Both the position numbers and the translations under genes were made by a program. Positions 1-10,591 of a DNA stretch of 64,000 bases are shown one piece after another; position 1 is the first letter of the stretch, and each line of letters opens with the position of its first letter. The stretch is from Stenogyne calaminthoides (taxonomy: Eukaryota > Streptophyta > Magnoliopsida > Lamiales > Lamiaceae), in assembly GCA_037126765.1 (NCBI GenBank), contig JBBCBC010000033.1, positions 11,484,085 through 11,548,084 of the forward strand, written 5' to 3'. The notes under the pieces are model-generated. The model saw only the letters and a program-made list of their open reading frames with translations. It had not been told where the DNA came from and made no database searches.

Positions 1-1690
1 ACCTCAGTGTCGACTGTACTAGATGATATACCAAACGATACGTTTTCACAACCGGAGCCTCGTTATAGTGGGAGGGTTGTTAGATAGCCCGAGAGATTCA
101 TGGGAATAGGAGAGTCCTCGGACTTGATTCCCGGAATCAGACCCATGAACATATGACGAGGCACTCCAAGATTAGGATGCAGTTTCTTGGCAAACAGCAA
201 TGAAAGTCGAAGTGGGTTCTATGTTTCATAATAGAGTGTGGGAACTAGTCGAACCACTTAATGGGGTCAAACCCATTAGATGCAAGTGGGTATATAAGAG
301 GAAAAGAGGATCGGACGGGAAGGTTGAAACCTTTTAAAGCAAGACTAATGGCGAAAGGTTATACTCAGAAAGAAAGGGATCGATTATGAGGAAACTTTTT
401 CGCCCGTAGCCATGCTTAAGTCCATCCGTATTCTCTTATCGATTGCTGCGCATTTCGACGTTGAAATTTGGTAAATGGATGTCGAGACAGTTTTCCTTAA
501 CGGAAGTCTTGATGAAGAGATCTATATGCAACAACACCAAGGTTTCATTGAAACAGGCCAAGAACACCTAGTTTGTAAGCTCAAGAGGTCCATTTACGGA
601 CTCAAACAGGCATCCAGAGCTTGGAACCAAAGTTTTGATCATGTAATAAAGTCTTATGGGTTTGATCAAAACAAGTTTGAAAGTTGTGTGTATAAAAAGC
701 GTATCGGAACTGCATTGGTATTCTTAGTACTGTACGTAGATGACATTGTGATCATCAGGAACGATGTGAAGGTGTGATCAGACGTAAGGGCATGGTTTCA
801 AAATAGTTTGATATGAAAGACTTAGGGAAAGCCGGACATATCCTTGGGATGAAGATAACTCGAGATCGCCAGAAAAGGATGATCGGGTTATCGCAAGTTT
901 CATACATAGACACTGGTTTTTGAAACGATTCAGCATGCAAGATTCCAAGAAAGGATTCGTACCTTTCAGACTTGGAATCCATCTATCCAAGAAAATGTCC
1001 CCTAAGACGCAAAAGGAGATAGATGACATGAAAGGTATTCCGTGTGCTTTGGCTGTCGGAAAACTTTATGTATGGAATGCTGTGTACGAGATCGGATATC
1101 TACTTTGCCATAGGCATGATAACAAAATATCGAACCAAAGGGAAAGCGCATTGGACGACAGTTAAAAACATTCTGAAGTGTCTGAAAAGAACTCGGGATA
1201 GAATGTTGATTTATCAGTCAGATACTCCAATCCCCATCGGCTACGCGGACTCGGAATTCCAATCAGATATAGATTCCAGAAAATATCTGCCTCAGTTAGT
1301 GTGTTTCCATTTGGAAAGTGTAGCCATCAAATGGACGAGTGTGAAGCAGAAATGCATCACGGACTCAACCATTGGACTCGGGTAAGTAGCTGCTTGTGAA
1401 GCAGTGAAAGAACCGATTGAGCTCTAGATCTTCTTAGTGGACTTGGATGGTGTTCTGAATTTGTCTAGCAATATTTGCTATGGGCAGTTGCAAATTCAAG
1501 AGAACCAAGAGTCCACGAGTCAAAATGAATACATTAAAGGAAAGACATCTTATACGAGAAATTGTTAAGAGAGAGATATAGATGTGGCAAAGATAAAGAT
1601 CCGAGGACGACTGCGATCCATTCACAAAGCGTCTGCCTCTGAATACATTCGAGAGACATGTGGGTGGAATGGGTGTCAAGACCGCTTTAT
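1..1690 (+). pseudogene. pol: Copia pol fragment: reverse transcriptase and RNase H (family A)
   Basis: Reverse transcriptase and RNase H copy the element RNA into DNA. RT is recognisable at about 230-780. A tract reading MDVETVFLNG follows a TAA at about 474 where family members have Gln (WQMDV). The chain continues through YGLKQASRAW to the catalytic motif YVDDI near 736-750. RNase H lies at about 1040-1440, with a DSEFQSDIDS segment and KWTSVKQKCITDST near its end. The frame changes at least four times, so no complete enzyme can be made. It corresponds to 32901-34530 in copy A3. It is transcribed toward the LTR at 1814. Confidence 0.88.
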
Positions 1691-1700
1691 GAACTGCTTT

Positions 1701-1813
1701 TGAGTATAAGTGGGAGAAATTATTAGGTTCGTGTAGGTGACATTAGATGTCACGGACTACTCGAGACGTGTTGTAGTATACTTAAAAGCAGACTTTGAGT
1801 ATAAGTGGGAGAT
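1701..1813 (+). promoter_or_regulatory. Duplicated polypurine tract upstream of LTR
   Basis: The 17-base block TGAGTATAAGTGGGAGA occurs twice, at 1701-1717 and 1796-1812. The second copy abuts the LTR start (TGTTGGG at 1814) and is the normal plus-strand primer position. The first lies 95 bp upstream. The same double arrangement is present before the LTRs at 7180 and 34663. Confidence 0.8.
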
Positions 1814-3659
1814 TGTTGGGATTATACTGAAAAGTATGCTTTTTACTTTGTATAATCGAAACCTAATTTCCGACTTATTTATTTGAAATAAATTGTTTAT
1901 CAATGATGCTTTAAATATGATTGAATGTTATATATATTTACTTGATAATTGTTCAATAATTAAACGCGTTACATCAGAAGTTAATTTAGTGATACCGATC
2001 ACGTAAGATTAAATTAACAATCCCTTGTAACTAAAAAAGTACGCCATTCACGACCTAGATGGAAATGAACAACCATCGCGAAAGGTTGAGGTGTAAGGCT
2101 CGATTGGTTTGTCTTGACCAAGAGATTAAACTAGTGCATGACCGATCTTTGAATAGGACCTACAGGAGGATAAATTCTTCAGAACTGAACAAGGAAGAAC
2201 TAGACCTCAGTGGTTCGTTATTTCTTAACCTTCGTCCCTTAAATAGGATCACGTTGGATTGGTAACTATTGCTTTGACTTATCATGGGTAGCGAATCGAG
2301 AGAGATTCAATACTTTTTATCTTGGGCAATATTATTGGTCACATGTGATTGCTAAGATTTAATACGAAGAATCGTGGTGTGCAAGCACGCTTGCTTGATT
2401 TGCCCCTTGGGAGGTTCATAAGTTTTATCATACCAAATCTTGCAAGTGGAATAGTTTCCTGGTATGGATAATAATGTTGAACCGCTCCTCTACCAAGGAC
2501 AAAAGATATTAATTAACGGAAAGCTATTTCAAAGGGCTTGAATTAATTAATGGGCTAGATAATCTTAAACACGGGAAATAATGACCGGGAGCCATATTGA
2601 CTGTAATATGGGTTAAGATGGATAGTGCAATATTAATTATGTAGTGGGATTAATTAATATTTATGGGCTTGAATTATATTGTGGCTCAATATTAGATATT
2701 CAAGATCCATTAGAAGGTTCAATCTTAATTCTCCTAAAGCCCCCTGAGTAGCCCAACATATAGTCCAATAACTGAAAAGGTGATTAAAATAAAATAAATA
2801 TTGTTGCTTATATTTCCTCTAATTTTTCGAAAATTATGGATAAAAGAGGGAGAAAGATTTTCTTTGAATTTTGTTATAGAATGAAGATATGTATTCTTGG
2901 AATACAAGATTATCTCATTAAATTCAAGAAATCTCCCACTTGGTTATACATAGTGAAATTTTGAAATTTTGAAAATATAGTGGGCAAGAAAGATTTTCTT
3001 GATTTTCTTGAAAAGATGTTATGGAAGATATGTATTTCTTGTAATACAAGAATATCTCATATATTCAAGAAGATCCAAATCTTGGATTCTTGATATCCTA
3101 AATTTTCGAAAATAATGTCCATAATAGATGAGGTGGGATTTTTGTGGAATATTTTAATAATGGGAAAAAGAATATAAGGGATATATTCAAGATTTCTTGG
3201 TGACCAAGAAAAGTCTTTTCCCACATTGAAAAATCACATAAATTTCGACCACCCTCCCTCCTATAAATAGGGGATGATTAGTTCATTCCCAAGTACAATT
3301 CCATGTGCTGGATATATTAGCAAATCCACATAAGTGGTGAAACAAAGTTTATTTTTTCCTTTTGTTAATTGTTTGCGAGTATCCTTCCACCGGATTGTTG
3401 AGCAAGGGCTAAGGGAATACTTGGGAAGTCCTTTTGGTTAGTCCGTCCGACCAAAGCCACTGCCATCCCGAGAGATACGTTCACGTAAACCCGTAGATTC
3501 CGCATGCGTAGGTTTTACGTGGCTTTTTATATGCATGATATGTTGTTGCAATTATTATTTGAATTAATATAGGATTAATTCGTGCTAGTAATAATTAATG
3601 AATTAAATTTGTATTTAAATATTCACCCAGAATAGATCTGTGCGAAACATTCCCCAACA
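1814..3659 (+). repeat. LTR of copia family A (shared between two copies)
   Basis: The LTR begins TGTTGGGATTATACTG directly after the polypurine tract and ends CCCCAACA, followed by a degraded primer-binding site. Its length is 1846 bp. It is homologous along its length to LTRs at 7180-8179 (truncated), 8180-9806 (minus), 27672-29384 and 34663-36086. It serves as 3' LTR for the sequence on its left and 5' LTR for that on its right. Confidence 0.93.
3262..3269 (+). promoter_or_regulatory. TATA box of family A LTR
   Basis: TATAAATA followed by a GGGGATGA stretch lies about 400 bp before the LTR end. The same box and flank occur at 28973-28980 and 35955-35962 in the other LTRs. This conservation marks the probable U3/R promoter. 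Confidence 0.65.
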
Positions 3660-3660
3660 A

Positions 3661-3673
3661 TCGCATCGAGCCA
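3661..3673 (+). other. Degraded tRNA-Met primer-binding site (family A)
   Basis: TCGCATCGAGCCA stands one base after the LTR end. In copy A3 the same place reads TGGTATTAGAGCCA, a near match to the usual initiator Met-tRNA site TGGTATCAGAGC. The first bases are altered and one base of CAGAG is missing, so priming here is doubtful. Confidence 0.6.
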
Positions 3674-5230
3674 CTGCTTTGACTCAATTTTTTAAATTGT
3701 AATTTAATTCGTGGACATTAAATTTGAAATTGGATAGTAGAATTGTTAGATCTGTTTTGCAGGTATCCAATTGTCATGGATTTTAATGTTTTATTTTGCA
3801 TGCATATAAACTGTGGTTTTTTAATTCGATTCGTTCGAATTTGTTTTCCTCGTGAGAAAATCCACGAGTAGACTAGGATTTGTTTGATTTGATCAATGTA
3901 ATAGACTAGTCTAGATCTAGGTTTATTTATTTTTTGTAAATAAATTATAACCAGATCGGGAACGAAGAGACGAAGAATTAAAGGACGAAATCCGTAACCA
4001 GGCGTGGCGCGGGTATGCGCTGGCCGGCACGCTTAATGCAGGCGAGGCCGGGCGGCCGAGCGCTGCGCTGAGATGAGGGTCGCCAATCACGCAGCGGTGC
4101 GCTCCCAGCCAAGCGGACGGGCGACGTCGTGGGCACGCTGCATGGGCGCGCTGCTGGCGAAGACGCGGGCGCCGCTGAGCACGCGAGGCGGAGGCGGGCG
4201 ATAAGGATGCGGACGCTACGGACGCGTTACCTGCCGAGATCTGCGGGGCTGACGTCACCGACACCTGCCGAGGTGTGTCGAGGCATCGGGCGGGCGCGGC
4301 CCGCCAGCGGTGCCAAGGTCACCGAGGCTCATCTGAGGCCAAGTGGCCGGCGGACGGATCTGAAGGCGTGCATCCCGGCCGCGAAATTGGCGTGGCGGTT
4401 CGAGACGAAGTATTTTTTTCGAGATGAACGAGTGGGAGAAATTCGAGACGTGTTTCTTCAAGATCAAGCCAAGAAAAATTAAACCATGACAGTTGGATAA
4501 TTTGTGCCCAATATGTTTATTTTTCTGTTTTTGCTTGATTTAATTTGTGTTATCTTATGCTTTATTTTGTTTAAATGTGTTTGCATGAGGGTTGCCGAAT
4601 TGAAAAATCTCAACTTCAAAATTACTAAGTATGTTTTAAATAATTAATTGACAATTTTATTCCGGATAATAAAATTGAATTAATTTTGACCTCCATGATT
4701 TATTTATTTGTGAATTCTTTTTGGAGAAATTCCCCCAACCAGACGGTCAAAAGATAGGTTTCACATGAATGAATTCGAATCGGATGATTGTGGGTTATTA
4801 CTAGTGGCGGCGATGACCCTCCCAACGAGGCTCGATCAAAGCCGAAATAGTAATCCCAGTATTTAATCATGGTTATTACTTAGGTATAAAATTGATATGC
4901 ATATACTTCCCCAAGTCCCCGTCAATTTTATATTGGTCAAGTCGAGCCAACTATTAATCTGGATATTAAAGGTTTGTAACTCTTCTTGTTTGTAACTCCT
5001 TTGAATGTGTTTAAATAATGACCCACCCCACGTGGCTTATTTAAACTGCTTTTGAGATGTTGGGTGATGCATGTTCATATTTTTTTTGAGATTTTAATTA
5101 TGATGAAATGTGATCGAACCTTGTGATATACTTGTGCTATTGCATATAGTTGTTTATTTCACAAAGATGTCGTTACTTTTTAATCCACTTGTTATTATAC
5201 TTAAAAGTCAATACAATATGTATGGAAACT
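3674..5230 (+). other. Family A leader with GC-rich island, no supported gene
   Basis: This is the untranslated leader between primer site and gag. A strongly GC-rich island (about 3985-4440) is set in AT-rich sequence. Open frames inside it on both strands are by-products of base composition. The flanks, such as GACGAAGAATTAAAG before it and the CAAGATCAAG segment after it, are conserved with 29690-30215 in copy A3, but the island itself does not visibly align. Confidence 0.6.
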
Positions 5231-5234
5231 ATAT

Positions 5235-5960
5235 TGATTGGAAAATTATAATTGTCCTAATCGCACAAAAAAGCACAAGTGGATTTTGACACACAAAAAA
5301 TCGATGAGCCAACCGACGAGTCAAAACATGCGGGACTCGTCGGATCACCTTCTTGAGAGATGTCGTCATTTGAAAATGGTGGAGGAAAAACCCGTAAAGG
5401 ATTACGCCCCGAAAATAGATGGCCCATCCGAACAAACTTGAGATTCTCGAGTCGCAGATTATGATCCGAGACTCGGATGAATTTGGTACTTCATTCTCTC
5501 GCCCCGTAAAGGTTTTGAGCATTTTGGCCACGCTAGCTAATTTGTTGCAAACTTTTGGACTCGGCGAAATGATGATAAGGCACCAAACTCAAGCTTTGAT
5601 TTTAAGTGGTCCGCCTTCATCTTCTAGGCCATGGGTAGGCAAGATAAAGAAGAGGACCAAAGGCCATAAGCAATAAAACTCAATCAAGGCCAAGGGCAAT
5701 GGTAAGATGAGGAATGCTTGTTGAGTCAAGGAAAATCCAAAGAGGAAGTGCTTAAGATGCGGTAAGAGAGGACAATGGAGGTTTTGCCTGTTCCAACCCC
5801 AAAAGGGACGGAAAGAAAGGTAATTCTCACGCACTAGTTGTTGAAACGTATTTAGCGGCTTATACTTCTCATTCGTGGGTGGTTGATACGAGATCCACTA
5901 ATCATGTTGGCTTCACGGGTTCTAAATGATCCGACAACTTAAATGAGTGAGATCCTCATC
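5235..5960 (+). pseudogene. gag: Copia gag and protease remnant (family A)
   Basis: Gag would form the particle and package RNA; the protease would mature it. The start of gag is visible as a KWILTHKK stretch near 5274-5300. A zinc-knuckle remnant (KCLRCGKRGQW) lies at about 5750-5785, with its distal His/Cys half degraded. The protease motif appears at about 5875-5925 as SWVVDTRSTNHV, where the active-site DTG has become DTR. Several frameshifts and stops interrupt the chain. It precedes the 26-bp repeat block and integrase. Confidence 0.72.
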
Positions 5961-5974
5961 ACACCGGGCAACGT

Positions 5975-6100
5975 TATTTAAAGTAGAAGACATTGCAATG
6001 CTACGTAAGTGGCGATATTTGCAATGCTTCTGCGGTAGTAACGATTATTGCAATACTACGCAAGTAGCAGACATTACAATGCTACATGAGTAGCAGTTAA
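5975..6100 (+). repeat. Tandem repeat in protease-integrase linker (family A)
   Basis: There are about four imperfect units of roughly 26-30 bp built on GCAATGCTACGTAAGTAGC. An expanded version is at 31513-31650 in copy A3. The unit length is not a multiple of three, so each added unit shifts the reading frame. Confidence 0.7.
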
Positions 6101-7045
6101 AGCAGTGGGAGAAGTGCACCTATCTTTTGAAGATAAAGTTTTTTGAGATTATCTTTGTGTTCCCAGTTTTAGAAAGAATTCACTTTCAGTTTCTAAAATT
6201 CGATTAAAGGACACTAAGTTTCTTCTAATAAGAATGACATCATTTTTGAAATGATGAGTGTATCTCGATACGGGACATTGATGGAAAATCTCTATATAAT
6301 TAATCGTGCACACCACTCACGAAATGTATCCTATAACACATCAATCAAGCTTCCGAGAAAAGAAAAACGCTTCATCGACGTGAACGCAGACACTTTTTGG
6401 CATCTAAGATTAGGTCATATAAATCTAAAGAGGATCCAAAGGTTGGTGAAAGATGGTTCACTGGAACGTCTCCAAGTTGAATCGATTCCAACCTGCGAAT
6501 CATGTTTGGAGGGTAATATGACCAAGATGGCATTTGGAGCCAAGGGGAATGGGGCTAAAGAAGTGTTAGAGATCGTTTACGTATGTATGTAGTCAAATGT
6601 CAACCAAAGCAAAGAGGAGGTTATGAGTAATTTTATTGATGATTACTCAAGGTACATTTTCCTTATGAAGCATGAATCTGAGACCTTTGAGAAATTCTAA
6701 AGAATTTAAGGCTCAAGCAGAGAATCATATGGAAAAACGTATCAAGTCTCTACGATCTGATCGTGGAAGCGAATACCACAAATGATGAGTTTTTGTACTA
6801 CTTATCCGATGAAGGGATTGTATCCCACTCATCGCACCTTAACCCCTAAACAAAACGGGGTTTGCTTTGAAATTAAGCAACATAATTCTTTTGGAAATGG
6901 TTAGATCAATGATGAGTTATACGGATCTTCCGAGTCGCTCGGGGTCATGCCTTGGAAAACAACGACTTACATTCTGAACTTGGTGCTATCCAAATCAGTT
7001 CCCAGAACCCCAAAGAATTGTGGACCGGGCGCAAGTCTAGATGTC
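6101..7045 (+). pseudogene. pol: Copia integrase fragment (family A)
   Basis: Integrase inserts element DNA into the genome. The zinc-binding N-terminus is clear at about 6390-6530: FWHLRLGH and then CESC, the HHCC arrangement of the GAG-pre-integrase region. The catalytic core follows in broken frames, with SDRGSEY at about 6755-6775 and a trace of the PQQNG region. The gene stops abruptly at about 7042, where an internal deletion joins it to the 3' end of the element. It is not functional. Confidence 0.8.
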
Positions 7046-7066
7046 AAGACTGTTGCCAATCTGCTT

Positions 7067-7178
7067 TGAGTATAAGTGGGAGAAATTATTAGGTTCGTGT
7101 AGGTGACATTAGATGTCAGGGACTACTCGAGACGTGTTGTAGTATACTTAAAAGCAGACTTTGAGTATAAGTGGGAGA
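7067..7178 (+). promoter_or_regulatory. Duplicated polypurine tract (second copy of family A)
   Basis: The block TGAGTATAAGTGGGAGA occurs at 7067-7083 and again at 7162-7178, again 95 bp apart and ending one base before the LTR at 7180. It is retained although the whole RT/RNase H region has been deleted. Confidence 0.78.
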
Positions 7179-7179
7179 T

Positions 7180-8179
7180 TGTTGGGATTATCTTTGAAAA
7201 GTATGCTTTTTACTTTGTATAATCGAAATCGAATTTCGAGACTTATTTACTGAAATAAATTGTTTATCACTGATGCTTTAAATATGATTGAATGTTATAT
7301 ATATTTACTGCATAATTGTTCAATAATTCGTACGTGTTACAATGTAGTTAATTTAGTGATACCAGATCACAAAAGATTAAATTAATAGTCCCTTGTAACT
7401 AAAAGTACGCCATTCACGACCTAGATGGAAATGAACAACTATCGCGAAAGGTTGAGGTGTAAGGCTCGATTGGTTTGTCTTGACCAAGAGATTACACTAG
7501 TGCATGACCGATCTTGTTGAATAGGACCCTCAAGGAGGATATATTTTATCGAGGCCAACAAGGAAGAACTAGACCTCAGTGGTTCGTTATTTTCTTAACC
7601 TTCGTCCCTTTAAATAGGATCACGTGGGATTGGTAACTATTGCTTTGACTTATCATGGGTAGGGATCAGAGAGAGATTCAATACTTTTTATCTTGGGCAA
7701 TATTATTGGTCACATGTGATTGCTAAGATTTAATCTGAAGAATCGTGTATGCAAATAAACTTGATTTGCCCCCTTGGGAGGTTCATAAGTTTTATCATAC
7801 CAAATCTTGCAAGTGAAATTAGTTTCCTGTATGGATAATAATGTTGAACCGATTTCTCGACCAAGGACAAAAGATATTAATTAACGGAAAGCTATTTGGT
7901 GGCTTGAATTAATTAATGGGCTAGATAATCTTAAACACGGGAAATAATGACCGGAGCCATATTGATTTATAATATGGGTTAAGATGGATAGTGCAATATT
8001 AATTATGTAGTGGGATTAATTAATATTTATGGGCTTGAATTATATTGTGGCTCAATATTAGATATTCAAGATCCATTAGAAGGTCCAATCTTAATTCTCC
8101 TAAAGGCCCCCTGAGTAGCCCAATATATAGTCCAATAACTGAAAAGGTGATTAAAATAAAATAAATATTGTTGCTTATA
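7180..8179 (+). repeat. Truncated LTR of copia family A (+)
   Basis: It matches 1814 to about 2833 of the complete LTR and then breaks off at GTTGCTTATA. The next base starts an inverted LTR copy. The promoter region and 3' end are missing. Confidence 0.88.
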
Positions 8180-9806
8180 CGCAAATCCTACGCATGCGGA
8201 AATTCTACGAGCTTACGTGAACATACCTCTTGGGACGGCAATGGTCTTGTTGATTAGACACACCAAAAGAACTTTCCAAGTATTCCCTTAATCCTTGCTC
8301 GACTATCCGGTGGTAGGACACTTGCGAACAATTAACAAAAGGAAAATAAATTTTGTTGCACCACCTTTGTGGATTTGCTAATTTTTCCAGCACATGGATT
8401 TTACTTGGGAATGAAAGAATCATCCCCTATTTATAGAGTAGTGGTGGTCGATTTTTTAGGGCAAAAACAATGTGGGAAAATCTTTTCTTGATCTCAAAGA
8501 AATCTTGAATATATCTCCTATATTCTTTTTCCCATTAATTATAATATTCCACAAAATCCCACCTCCTTTTGTTATGGAGTATATTTCGAAAAATAGGAGT
8601 AACAAGAATCCAAGATTTGGATCTTCTTGAATTTATGAGATATTTTTGTATTTCAAGAAATACATATCTTCCATAATATCTTTTCAAGAAAATCAAGAAA
8701 ATCTTTCTTGCCCTCTATATTTAAAAATTTTTCGAAATAAGCTATATAAATAACCAAGTGGGAGATTTCTTGAATTTAATGAGATAATCTTGTATTCCAT
8801 GAATACATATCTTCATTCCATAACAAAATTCAAAGAAAATCTTTATGTTGGGATACTTAGGTGGCCTTTAGGAGAATTAAGATTGGAATTTATTTTATTT
8901 TTAAACAATAGATCTTTATGTTGAATTATCAATATTATCAATATTGAGCCACAATATTATTCAAGCCCATAAATATTAATTAATCCCACTACATAATTAA
9001 TATCAGACTATCCATCTTAACCCATATTACACCCAATATGGCTCCCGGTTATTATTTCCGTGTTTAAGATTATCTAGCCCATTAATTAATTCAAGCCACC
9101 AAAATAGCTTTCCATTAATTAATATCTTTTGTCCTTGGTTAAGAACGCTCAACATTATTATCCATACCTAAACTAGTTCCACTTACAAGATTTGGTATGA
9201 TAAATCTTATGAACCTCCCAAGGGGGCAAATCGAATGTTGCTTTGCACACGATTCTCCGATAAATCTTAGCAATCGATGTGACTAATAATATTGCCCAAG
9301 ATAAAAAGTATTGAATCTCGTTGATTCTCTACCCATGATAAGTCAAAGCAATAGTTACCAACCACACGTGATCCTATTTAAGGAACGAAGATTACAAAAT
9401 AACGAACTACTGAGGTCTAATTCTTCCTTGTTCAGTTCTGAAGAATTTGTCCTCATGTAGGTCCTATTCAGTGCATCAGTCATGCACTAGTGTAATCTCT
9501 TGGTCAAGACAAGCCAATCCGAGCTTTACACTTCAACCTTTCACGATGGATTGTTCATTTCCATCTAGGTCGTGAATGGTGTACTTTTAGTTACAAGGGA
9601 TTGTTAATTTAATCTTCTGTGATCTGGTATCACTAAATTAACTACAATGTAACACGTACTATTTAATGAACAGTTATGCAATAAATATATGTAACATTCG
9701 ATGATATTTAAAGCATCAGTGATAAACAATTTATTTCAGTAAATAAGTCCGAAATTCAGTTTTGATTATACAAAGTAAAAGCATACTTTCCAGTATAATC
9801 CCAACA
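8180..9806 (-). repeat. LTR of copia family A, inverted
   Basis: Read on the minus strand it starts TGTTGGGATTATACTG (at 9806) and runs to a point about 140 bp short of the normal LTR end, near 8180. The reverse complement of the TATA box is visible at about 8428-8436. It lies against a family B integrase fragment at 9807. It could be a truncated solo LTR in family B or the product of an inversion; the missing 3' end prevents a target-site test. Confidence 0.88.
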
Positions 9807-10591
9807 TGTGGACCATTGTCCACTCTAGCTAGGGGTCACTTCGGATACTTCATCACTTTTACTATTGATTTCTCAAGATACGGATACGTGTATCTTATGA
9901 AACACAAATTCGAATCTTTTGAGAAATTCAAAGAGTTTAAGGTTGAAGTAGAGCAGCAACTTGGTAAGAGTATCAAGACTCTTCGATCAAATTGAGGAGG
10001 TGAATACCTTAGCCATGAATTCACTGATTACTTGAAGTTACATGGAATCCACTCACAATGGACTCCTCCCGAAACACCTCATATGAATGGTGTGTACAAG
10101 AGGAGAAATCGAACCCTGTTAGACATGGTGAGGTCAATGATGAGATTCTCCTCTCTTCCGACGATATGCGTTACGAACCTCAATTTAAATTTTGAATAGG
10201 ATTCCATCTAAATCGATTGAGCATACACCAGATGAAACCATGGTGTTGCAAAAAGCCAACTTTGAAACATATCAAACATGGGGTTGCCCCGTGATTGCGA
10301 AAAGGATGCTTACCGACAAGTTGGAATCCAAAGGTGAAAAGGGTTACTTTGTGGGATATCCTAAGGAAACTAAAGGATATTACTTCTATCTACCTAAAAA
10401 ATAATCAGTGATTGTTTCTAGGCACACCAAGTTCCTCGAAGAAGACTATGTCTTTAAGGAACAGGGTCGTAAGCTGATAGAACTTGAAAAAAAATTCAAG
10501 AACCACAAATTAACAAAGAGATTGATATCTTGTCAAAGCATCATGACAAGGAATCAGTGGGAGCATTCAGAAACTTTCACGGTGGGAGTCT
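9807..10591 (+). pseudogene. pol: Copia integrase fragment (family B)
   Basis: This is the integrase core, starting at GPLSTLARGHFGYF and continuing DFSRYGYVYLMKHKFESFEKF. The segment LRSN followed by TGA, then GGEYLSHEF, stands where LRSDRGGEY is usual. A later frame reads WGCPVIAKRMLTDKLESKGEKGYF, the typical end of copia integrase and linker. It matches the minus-strand copy at about 43080-43905. After GGTGGGAGTC (10581-10590) the sequence jumps into the LTR, so RT and RNase H are absent. Confidence 0.82.

Larger units (their letters stand above)
1..3659 (+). mobile_element. Ty1-copia family A, upstream partial copy (3' half plus LTR)
   Basis: This is the 3' half of a family A copia element that begins before the window. 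It runs from the integrase-RT linker through RT and RNase H to an LTR at 1814. The sequence at 1-80 matches 32810-32890 in the better copy A3, which fixes the register. The element shares its LTR with the next copy (1814-8179), so the two form a tandem array. Coding capacity is destroyed by stops and frameshifts. Membership of Ty1-copia is certain from the RT motifs; I do not assign a lineage. Confidence 0.9.
1814..8179 (+). mobile_element. Ty1-copia family A, internally deleted copy with truncated 3' LTR
   Basis: The order is 5' LTR (1814-3659), leader, gag, protease, integrase to about 7042, then a direct jump to the sequence just before the polypurine tract, and a 3' LTR cut at 8179. The RT and RNase H genes are missing. 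This is seen by comparing 7020-7070 with 32540 and 34520 in copy A3. The junction reads as integrase (CGGGCGCAAG) joined to the pre-PPT tail (ATGTCAAGAC). No target-site duplication can be assessed because the 3' end is lost. Confidence 0.85.

Noticed and set aside
3923..4482. Overlapping open frames on both strands in the GC-rich leader of family A
   Set aside because: Arg/Ala-rich frames without domains, explained by base composition. The region does not align with the same leader position of A3, so no conserved protein is supported.
8180..9806. Clean solo LTR insertion in family B
   Set aside because: The LTR lacks its last 140 bp or so and abuts another LTR, so no target-site duplication exists to prove a solo LTR.
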